NCBI RefSeq assembly: GCF_000372445.1 | Contig: NZ_AQUY01000001.1 | Span: 279,157-343,156 of the forward strand | Direction of reading: 5' to 3' | Source: Corynebacterium ulceribovis DSM 45146 | GTDB taxonomy: Bacteria; Actinomycetota; Actinomycetes; Mycobacteriales; Mycobacteriaceae | DNA length: 64,000 bases | Shown here: positions 56,761-64,000 of the stretch, in pieces | How positions within the stretch are numbered: the stretch's first letter is position 1 | Layout: each line of letters opens with the position of its first letter | Notes under the pieces: model-generated | What the model was told of the DNA's origin: nothing | The model's input: the letters and a program-made list of their open reading frames with translations, nothing else | Databases searched by the model: none | Made by a program: the position numbers and the translations under genes

Positions 56761-57033
56761 AGTGCTGACTCCAGTATGTGAAACGAGTAAATCCTCACTT
56801 AGTTTATGGAATTGTTATCTGGCTGCAAGTTGAGTGCACAGGTTTTGCTCAGCAAAGTACGGCGAATAGATAAAGTGCGGCGCGTATTTTTGCTGCGAAA
56901 TTGTTGCGAATTTACGGAAATCTTCCCATGCCTCGCCACACGATCGTTAGAATGTGAGCCATGCCACGTTGCCGCTCTGGCGACGGCACGCACTAACTGC
57001 GAATGACCACAACTAACCATGAAGGGGTGTCTC

Positions 57034-58560
57034 ATGACCGCCAGCGTCTACGCGAATCCAAACACCGAAGGCTCGCTCGTTAACTTCAAAAAGCGCTACG
57101 AGAACTTCATCAACGGTCAATGGGTAGCACCGGTAGACGGCCAGTACATGGACAATATTTCGCCTGTCAACGGCGAAGTGTTCTGCCAAGTGCCTCGCTC
57201 GTCTGCCGCCGATATCGAAAACGCCCTCGACGCTGCCCACGACGCAAAAGCCGCATGGGGCTCCGTGCCCGCCGCCGAACGCGCCCTCATCCTGCATCGC
57301 ATCGCCGACCGCATGGAAGAGCACCTCGAAGAAATCGCCGTCGCTGAGACCTGGGAGAACGGCAAGGCCATCCGCGAAACCCTCGCCGCGGATATCCCAC
57401 TGGCCATCGACCACTTCCGTTACTTCGCTGGTGTGTGCCGCACCCAGGAAGGCCGCATCAGCCAGATCGACGACAACACGGTTGCCTACCACTTCAACGA
57501 GCCGCTCGGCGTGGTTGGCCAGATCATCCCGTGGAACTTCCCAATTCTGATGGCCGCCTGGAAGCTCGCCCCGGCGATGGCCGCTGGTAACTGCATTGTG
57601 CTCAAGCCAGCAGAACAAACCCCAGTGTCCATTCTCTATGTCATGGAAATCATCCAGGACCTCATCCCAGCGGGCGTGGTCAACATTGTTAACGGCCTCG
57701 GCTCCGAAGCAGGCGCGGCACTGACTGCCTCCAAGCGCGTTGCCAAGATTGCGTTCACCGGGTCGACTGCCGTCGGCAAGCTCATTAATAAGGCCGTATC
57801 CGACAAGGTCATCCCGGTCACCCTAGAGCTGGGCGGTAAGTCGCCGTCCATTTTCTTCCCGGACATTATGAACGAGGACGACGCCTACCTGGAGAAGTGT
57901 GTTGAAGGCTTGGCCATGTTCGCGCTGAACCAGGGCGAAGTGTGCACCTGCCCATCGCGCGCGCTGATCCACGAGGACATCGCCGATGAGTTCCTTAAGC
58001 TCGCCGTCGAACGCGTTAAGCAGATTAAGACTGGTAACCCGCTTGATCCGTCCGTGATGATGGGTGCGCAGGCATCGCAGGAGCAGATGGACAAAATCAT
58101 GGGCTACCTCAAGTCCGGACCGGAAGAAGGCGCTGAGGTGCTCACTGGTGGCAACGTCGCCAAGCTCGACGGCCTGGATGGTGGCTACTACATTGAGCCA
58201 ACCATTATGAAGGGCGACAACTCCATGCAGTGCTTCCGTGAGGAAATCTTCGGACCAGTGCTCGCGGTCACCACCTTCAAGACCTTCGACGAGGCAATGG
58301 AGATTGCCAACGACACCATCTATGGCCTCGGCGCCGGTGTGTGGAGCCGTGACCAGCAGACCGCGTACAAGGCGGGTCGAGCAATCCAGGCTGGCCGCGT
58401 GTGGGTGAACAACTACCACAATTACCCAGCTCACGCCGCTTTCGGTGGCTACAAGGAGTCCGGTATTGGCCGCGAGAACCACCAGATGATGCTGGCGCAC
58501 TACCAGGAGGTCAAGTGCATGCTGGTCTCCTACGACAACAAGCCGACCGGCCTGTTCTAA
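57034..58560 (+). CDS. NAD-dependent aldehyde dehydrogenase (AcoD/ExaC-like)
   Basis: A 508-aa ALDH. It begins [33 protein letters not shown], as in bacterial acetaldehyde dehydrogenases AcoD/ExaC. Catalytic Glu in [14 protein letters not shown], catalytic Cys in [14 protein letters not shown], and [22 protein letters not shown] near the end. In-frame ATG 57019 is upstream, but GAAGGGG before ATG 57034 fits better. Oxidises acetaldehyde or similar to the acid with NAD+. Confidence 0.92.
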   Translation: MTASVYANPNTEGSLVNFKKRYENFINGQWVAPVDGQYMDNISPVNGEVFCQVPRSSAADIENALDAAHDAKAAWGSVPAAERALILHRIADRMEEHLEEIAVAETWENGKAIRETLAADIPLAIDHFRYFAGVCRTQEGRISQIDDNTVAYHFNEPLGVVGQIIPWNFPILMAAWKLAPAMAAGNCIVLKPAEQTPVSILYVMEIIQDLIPAGVVNIVNGLGSEAGAALTASKRVAKIAFTGSTAVGKLINKAVSDKVIPVTLELGGKSPSIFFPDIMNEDDAYLEKCVEGLAMFALNQGEVCTCPSRALIHEDIADEFLKLAVERVKQIKTGNPLDPSVMMGAQASQEQMDKIMGYLKSGPEEGAEVLTGGNVAKLDGLDGGYYIEPTIMKGDNSMQCFREEIFGPVLAVTTFKTFDEAMEIANDTIYGLGAGVWSRDQQTAYKAGRAIQAGRVWVNNYHNYPAHAAFGGYKESGIGRENHQMMLAHYQEVKCMLVSYDNKPTGLF

Positions 58561-58580
58561 ATCCACAGAACGTGCTGGCC

Positions 58581-58593
58581 TACTCTGGTCAGC
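58581..58593 (+). promoter_or_regulatory. -10 of leaderless xthA
   Basis: TACTCT (58581-58586) lies 7 nt before ATG 58594, with no Shine-Dalgarno between. Confidence 0.5.
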
Positions 58594-59487
58594 ATGGCTC
58601 TGACAGTTACTACCCTCAACGTCAACGGCATCCGCGCGGCCGTCAAAAAGCGGAGTGAACAGAACCTTGGCATGCTGCCGTGGCTCAATGACACCTCCGC
58701 TGATGTCATTTTGCTGCAGGAAGTGCGCGCCACCAATGAGCAGGCCGAAAAGGCCCTCGCCCCAGCGCTGGAGGCCGGTTGGTATTGGGCCGGCGCCGAC
58801 GACACCATCACCAAAGGCCACGCCGGGGTCGGCATTTTGTCCCGTCTTCCGCTTTACGACGTAATGGTGGGCTTCGGAGACAATGAATTCTCCGCAACCG
58901 GCCGCTACATTGAAGCGAAAGTTGACGATGCCGGCGCGAATGGTGGGGCAGGGGATGGCCGCACCACCGTTGCGAGTCTCTACCTGCCATCGGGCAGCGT
59001 TGATACCCCAAAGCAGGACGAAAAGTACCGCTTCCTGGAACTCTTCGGTGACTTCCTTGCCGAGCGCGGCAAAGACGAAGACATGGTCATCGGCGGTGAC
59101 TGGAATATTTGCCACCGGCAAGAAGACCTGAAGAACTGGAAAACGAACCAGAAAAAGTCCGGGTTCCTGCCGGATGAGCGCAGCTGGATGGACAGCATTT
59201 TAGGTACTTTCCCCGATGAGGCCTCCCAAAACACTGGCCCGCATGAGCCACACACCGACCCGCACTGGTTCGATGTGCAGCGTCGCCTGCAGCCGGAAAG
59301 TCTAGGCCCATACACCTGGTGGACCTACCGCGGGAAAGCCTTCGACACTGACGCGGGTTGGCGCATCGACTACCACATGGCAACCGCTTCGATGTTGGCG
59401 CGCGCGACAAGTGTGCACGTGGACCGCGCTGCGGCTTACGACCTGCGGTGGACCGACCATGCGCCGGTGACTGTTGTTTATCAATAG
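58594..59487 (+). CDS. xthA: Exodeoxyribonuclease III
   Basis: A 297-aa endonuclease/exonuclease/phosphatase-fold protein. Motifs: LTVTTLNVNGIRAAVKKR (Asn), VILLQEVRA (Glu), VIGGDWNICHR (Asp/Asn), RIDYHMAT (Asp), and the terminal TDHAPVTVVY (Asp-His). Acts on abasic sites and 3' ends in base excision repair. Contains a short GANGGAGDG insertion near residue 115. Confidence 0.93.
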   Translation: MALTVTTLNVNGIRAAVKKRSEQNLGMLPWLNDTSADVILLQEVRATNEQAEKALAPALEAGWYWAGADDTITKGHAGVGILSRLPLYDVMVGFGDNEFSATGRYIEAKVDDAGANGGAGDGRTTVASLYLPSGSVDTPKQDEKYRFLELFGDFLAERGKDEDMVIGGDWNICHRQEDLKNWKTNQKKSGFLPDERSWMDSILGTFPDEASQNTGPHEPHTDPHWFDVQRRLQPESLGPYTWWTYRGKAFDTDAGWRIDYHMATASMLARATSVHVDRAAAYDLRWTDHAPVTVVYQ

Positions 59488-60546
<1,059 letters not shown>

Positions 60547-60612
60547 TACCGGCCTAGCCATCGCTTTTCCCCTACCCTGGAAAGTGTTACCGACCACACC
60601 AAGGAGAACGCG

Positions 60613-61704
60613 ATGGCCACGACAACGCGGGCGAATGCCGACCGCACGGACCTGTACGGAATCGAACGCGCCAATTCCGACGACCCCGGAATGGTGGACA
60701 AAGTCCGCGAAAAGCAGCCCTGGCTCGACCACCTGATGCGCATGAATGAGCGCTATGGCGAGCAGGGCGGTAACCACTTCTCCGCCGGCATTACCTACTT
60801 TTCGGTCCTGTCGATTTTCCCAGTGCTCATGTTGGCATTCTCCGGCCTCGGTTTCGCGCTGCGCGGCAACGACGAAATGATGGGCAAAGTCGAAAATTAC
60901 CTTTCGGACCAAGTCGGCGGCGGCCTGGGCGATCAGCTCACCCAAATCCTCGATTCCGCGATGGGGCAGGCCGGCTCCGTCGGTATTATCGGTCTGGTTG
61001 CGGCCCTTTGGACCGGCATGAGCTGGATGGGCAACCTCCGCATGGGTGTCACCGCAATGTGGAAACACCAGATTGCCGCGCAGAACTTTATTAAAGGCAA
61101 ACTGTCCGACCTGCTGCACCTGCTCATCCTCTTCGTCGGCCTCGTCCTGACTTTCGCTATTACCGCACTAGGCTCTTCCGGCCTGACCAATTGGCTCATT
61201 GAGCAAGTCAATCTCGATGGCGTTCCAGGCATTCACTTCCTAGCCCCACTGGCCGCGATTGTTGCTGGTTTGCTGGCGAACTGGCTGCTATTCGTCATTT
61301 TGATGAAGATGCTGCCGCGCATTGAGGTGCCATGGCGACCATGCCTCGAGGCCGCCGTCATCGGCGCGATTGGCTTGGAAATCATTAAACAGTTCGGCTC
61401 GATTTTCTTCTCCAACGCCCTCGGTAACCCAGCTGGCGCGGTCTTCGGCCCCATCATCGGCATCATGGTGGTGATGTACCTGCTGTGGCGCATCGTGATG
61501 TACACCGCCGCGTGGGCCGCCACCGACGAGGATTCCCTCGAACTGGTCACCCCAGAAGTACCAGAACCAGCGGTCATCAACATCCGTCAGGAAATCACGC
61601 CGGAACCGAACTACAAAACTTCCGGCACCTTGCTCGGCGTCGGCGCAGTCCTTGGTGGGGCAGTGGCTGCGGCCGCCAGCGTCCTCACCCGCCGCAATAA
61701 ATAA
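60613..61704 (+). CDS. YihY/BrkB family membrane protein
   Basis: A 363-aa protein: ~55-aa soluble N-terminus, about six membrane helices, then an acidic C-terminus and a final hydrophobic segment (LLGVGAVLGGAVAAAASVL) before RRNK. Family features are GGNHFSAGITYFSVLSIFPVLMLAFSGLGF and AAALWTGMSWMGNLRMGVTAMWK. Function is undefined despite the old RNase BN label. Strong AAGGAG RBS. Confidence 0.88.
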   Translation: MATTTRANADRTDLYGIERANSDDPGMVDKVREKQPWLDHLMRMNERYGEQGGNHFSAGITYFSVLSIFPVLMLAFSGLGFALRGNDEMMGKVENYLSDQVGGGLGDQLTQILDSAMGQAGSVGIIGLVAALWTGMSWMGNLRMGVTAMWKHQIAAQNFIKGKLSDLLHLLILFVGLVLTFAITALGSSGLTNWLIEQVNLDGVPGIHFLAPLAAIVAGLLANWLLFVILMKMLPRIEVPWRPCLEAAVIGAIGLEIIKQFGSIFFSNALGNPAGAVFGPIIGIMVVMYLLWRIVMYTAAWAATDEDSLELVTPEVPEPAVINIRQEITPEPNYKTSGTLLGVGAVLGGAVAAAASVLTRRNK

Positions 61705-61719
61705 GGTTTCAGGTCTGGG

Positions 61720-61729
61720 CTTATTGACG
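61720..61729 (+). repeat. CTTATTGACG copy at the 3' end of the carboxypeptidase gene
   Basis: The 10-mer overlaps the TAA stop of the convergent carboxypeptidase gene and continues into intergenic DNA, so it is not fixed by a protein motif. Confidence 0.6.
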
Positions 61730-63112
61730 CGACCGGGCGATAGTCCGCCGCATGCCGTAGCCAACCACGAGAACTAGGCCTACAAGCAGCGCCCATGGCG
61801 CTGCTTTTTCTATGCTTGGTCGCAATCCAGGATTGTCGCTTTCTGGGCTGCCCGGCCCAGCGGCACGGAAAGTCTCGCTGCTACTGGCATTGTTGTAGTC
61901 CAACTCCAACTGACCGACATTGTTTCCAGGTGGGGTCGCGAAACCAGCGTCGAGGAAACGGGCTGCTTGTTCATAGGCCCTGCCGTGGAAAATAGTGGTG
62001 TCCAGCACGATAACTCCAAGGCGGCGACCGTCGCGTTCGGCGGCGCCATAGAACGTATGGCGGGCGCTGTCAGTGAAGCCGGTTTTGCCGCCGATGGCAC
62101 CGTCGTACCAGCCGAGCAGCCCGTTATCGCTGTACAAGTCGAAGCCCTTGTTTTTGCCCCAGCCGGGAAACTTCACCGTGCGGGTTTGGACCATTCGTTG
62201 GAAGTCAGGGTTACTGAACGCTGCTTTATAAAACAGACTGAGGTCGTACGCGGATGAACTCATTCCGGGCCCATCCAAACCGGACACATTCACCACGCGG
62301 GTATCGGTCGCGCCTAGCTGCGTAGCTTTAGCATTCACCAGCTCGACCGCGCGCTCGGTGCCCCCGAGCTCCTCGACTAATGCAGCGGCGCAGTCATTCC
62401 CCGAGTTGAGCAGCAAGCCAAACAGTAACTGTTCAATGGTGTACTCCCCATCAGGTCCGATCCCCGCGGCGGAGCCTTCCGCATTTGCCGCCTCGGCACT
62501 AGCTTTGATCTTTTTATCCAGCTCCAACTCGTCCAGTGCCACCAACGCCAGCAGCACCTTAATAGTGGATGCTGGCCGGTAGCGACCATGGGGATCTTTT
62601 GTCGCCAACACCTCGCCAGAGTCTAAATCCACGACCGCCCAGGCAGAGGCGGACTGCTCCTTTGGCACCACAAAACCGTCCGCTAGGATTTCGCCGCAGT
62701 CGGCCAGCTTGTCCCCACCAGGAGTAGGCGATGCCACGGGCAGCGGCGCCGGGGCCACTCCATCTGGCCCGGGTTCTTCTGATTTATCCACCGGCCGTGG
62801 TGGTGCTTGCCGAAAGTCACAGTTCTTGTTGGGCCGCACCCCGATAGCTGGGGAGTTTTCCGCCGAGTCATCAAAGTCCGGTTCGACAGTTGGATCTTGC
62901 TTCGGATCCTGACGCGAGTCCGCCGACGGCGCCGACTGCGCTAACGCCTCCGGGACAATACCTGCGGTCGGTACGTCAATAAGCGGGGAAAGGAGCGGAA
63001 GGAAGAGGCCCGCAACAGTCCAGGACAGGACGCGGCGGGGTAGGGAAGTGGTCAAAGTAGGAAACCAACTGCAGCTAGAAATATGTGGAAAAGGGTGGGA
63101 GAATAGCTGCAT
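61721..63112 (-). CDS. dacA: D-alanyl-D-alanine carboxypeptidase (S11, PBP5-like)
   Basis: A 463-aa low-molecular-mass penicillin-binding protein. Signal/anchor at residues ~25-60, Asp/Pro-rich linker, then catalytic STIK (RPASTIKVLLALVAL), SGND (LLNSGNDCAAALVEEL) and KTG (IGGKTGFTDSARHTFYG), and a C-terminal membrane helix (WALLVGLVLVVGYG) with RSRQ. It trims the terminal D-Ala of peptidoglycan. The frame is open to 63229, but that overlaps add; ATG 63112 is the most likely start, though TTG 63055 is possible. A CTTATTGACG copy is at 62974-62983 (LIDV). Confidence 0.9.
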   Translation of the reverse strand: MQLFSHPFPHISSCSWFPTLTTSLPRRVLSWTVAGLFLPLLSPLIDVPTAGIVPEALAQSAPSADSRQDPKQDPTVEPDFDDSAENSPAIGVRPNKNCDFRQAPPRPVDKSEEPGPDGVAPAPLPVASPTPGGDKLADCGEILADGFVVPKEQSASAWAVVDLDSGEVLATKDPHGRYRPASTIKVLLALVALDELELDKKIKASAEAANAEGSAAGIGPDGEYTIEQLLFGLLLNSGNDCAAALVEELGGTERAVELVNAKATQLGATDTRVVNVSGLDGPGMSSSAYDLSLFYKAAFSNPDFQRMVQTRTVKFPGWGKNKGFDLYSDNGLLGWYDGAIGGKTGFTDSARHTFYGAAERDGRRLGVIVLDTTIFHGRAYEQAARFLDAGFATPPGNNVGQLELDYNNASSSETFRAAGPGSPESDNPGLRPSIEKAAPWALLVGLVLVVGYGMRRTIARSRQ

Positions 63113-63126
63113 TCTATCGTGTGCGC

Positions 63127-63139
63127 TACGGTAAACGCC
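63127..63139 (+). promoter_or_regulatory. -10 of leaderless add
   Basis: TACGGT (63127-63132) lies 7 nt before ATG 63140, within the short divergent region shared with the carboxypeptidase gene. Confidence 0.5.
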
Positions 63140-64000
63140 ATGTATAACACCCCTGATACGCGGCCAGAAACGAAGCAGGCCGTTGAAGAAGTAGTCGCAA
63201 CACTGCCGAAAGTTGTGTTGCACGACCACCTAGACGGTGGACTGCGGCCAGGGACCATCGTGGAACTGGCAGCCGAATGCGGCTACGACCAACTGCCGAC
63301 CACCGACCCGGATGAGCTCGGCACGTGGTTTGTGCAGGCCGCGAACTCGGGCAGCCTGCCGAAATACCTTGAAACCTTCCAGCACACCACTGCGGTGATG
63401 CAGACCCGCGACGCGCTGATCCGTGTGACACGAGAAGCCATTGAGGACCTCGCCGCCGATAACGTGGTGTACGCCGAACTGCGCTACGCCCCCGAACTGC
63501 ACCTAGCAGGCGGACTGAGCATGCGCGAAGTTGTGGAAGCGACGATCGCGGGCTGCGCAGAAGGTGAACGGGCTGCCGCCGAAGCAGGCAAAGATATCAC
63601 CGCGCGGCTGATTTTGACTGGCATGCGGCACGCCGATAACACCGCAGCCGTAGCAGAACTGACCGCTGACGCGGTCGCCGACTGGGACCTAGACAATTAC
63701 GTCGTCGGCTTTGACATCGCTGGTGCTGAAGACGGCTTCCCAGCGAGCGGTCATGCCGAAGCTTTCGCCACGCTGCGCCAGCGCCTCGTGCCATTTACCA
63801 TCCACGCTGGGGAAGCTGCTGGGCTGGAATCCATCAAGGAAGCAGTGCAGCTAGGTGCGGCTCGCATTGGCCACGGCGCACGGCTGTACGAAGACTTCAG
63901 CGCCTCTGACCTGTGCATTGAGCTGAGCCAAGTGTCCAGCTACATCCGGGACCGCCGCATTCCGCTGGAACTGTGCCCAACGTCGAATGTGCAAACTGGG
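63140..64000 (+). CDS. add: Adenosine deaminase (3' partial)
   Basis: The first 287 residues, open to the window edge. Metal ligands HDHLDGGLRPGTIVELA (HxH), FTIHAGEAAGLESI with the catalytic Glu, IGHGARLYED and the ELCPTSNVQTG segment are in place. Converts adenosine to inosine in purine salvage. About 70-80 residues with the last Asp ligand lie beyond the window. Confidence 0.94.
   Translation, partial: MYNTPDTRPETKQAVEEVVATLPKVVLHDHLDGGLRPGTIVELAAECGYDQLPTTDPDELGTWFVQAANSGSLPKYLETFQHTTAVMQTRDALIRVTREAIEDLAADNVVYAELRYAPELHLAGGLSMREVVEATIAGCAEGERAAAEAGKDITARLILTGMRHADNTAAVAELTADAVADWDLDNYVVGFDIAGAEDGFPASGHAEAFATLRQRLVPFTIHAGEAAGLESIKEAVQLGAARIGHGARLYEDFSASDLCIELSQVSSYIRDRRIPLELCPTSNVQTG

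Noticed and set aside
56940..56965. GlxR (CRP-like) site upstream of the aldehyde dehydrogenase gene
   Set aside because: TGTGAGCCATGCCACG keeps only one half-site; too weak to call.
57823..59121. 432-aa open frame antisense to the aldehyde dehydrogenase and xthA genes
   Set aside because: Spans two recognised genes on the opposite strand; composition typical of an antisense shadow.

Overview
The window looks like a Corynebacterium chromosome (Actinobacteria, fairly GC-rich, no rRNA, tRNA, IS element or CRISPR seen). The left end, groES-groEL1-whiB3/whcB-sigD-rsdA-DUF5319-guaB-guaB3-GMC oxidase-guaA, is the order known from mycobacteria and corynebacteria. Corynebacterial hallmarks follow: McbR-type operators on methionine genes, a monomeric isocitrate dehydrogenase, a DtxR/MntR-type metal locus, and many leaderless genes with a -10 hexamer 6-8 nt before the start codon.

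Layout. 1-11044: chaperonins, redox and sigma regulators, GMP synthesis and a MhuD-type haem-degrading enzyme. 11177-22579: an SOS-controlled mutasome (imuA', imuB, dnaE2), interrupted by small genes, a sucrase/ferredoxin-like gene and the metQNI methionine importer. 22596-31800: lipoprotein, tRNA methyltransferase, an Abi/HEPN-like defence gene, a DedA-like membrane protein, and a catabolic group (Baeyer-Villiger monooxygenase fused to an alpha/beta hydrolase, SDR, carboxymuconolactone-decarboxylase-like protein, acyl-CoA synthetase). 31835-38947: a defence island with a type ISP restriction-modification enzyme, split by an 11-G homopolymer (a candidate phase-variation switch), followed by an RloA/RloB-type pair. 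39129-43624: mntABCD and mntR with DtxR-like and MntR-like boxes. 43661-48930: folD, DUF3017 gene, PrpF-like gene, metX and metY; metY has a SAM-IV-like riboswitch leader and an McbR-like operator. 48931-64000: MFS transporter, hydrolase, icd, a repeat-rich membrane protein, cutinase, aldehyde dehydrogenase, xthA, trpS, a BrkB/YihY protein, a D,D-carboxypeptidase and the first part of adenosine deaminase.

The most unusual observations are: (1) the 10-mer CTTATTGACG, present 11 times where about 0.1 would be expected, and dictating rare Leu codons inside genes; (2) the poly-C/G tract whose length decides whether a ~1700-aa restriction-modification enzyme is made; (3) stacked McbR and SAM-IV control of metY; (4) the BVMO-esterase fusion; (5) repeated in-frame short-repeat expansions in linkers of unrelated proteins. 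All calls are from reading the sequence by eye; no database search was run.
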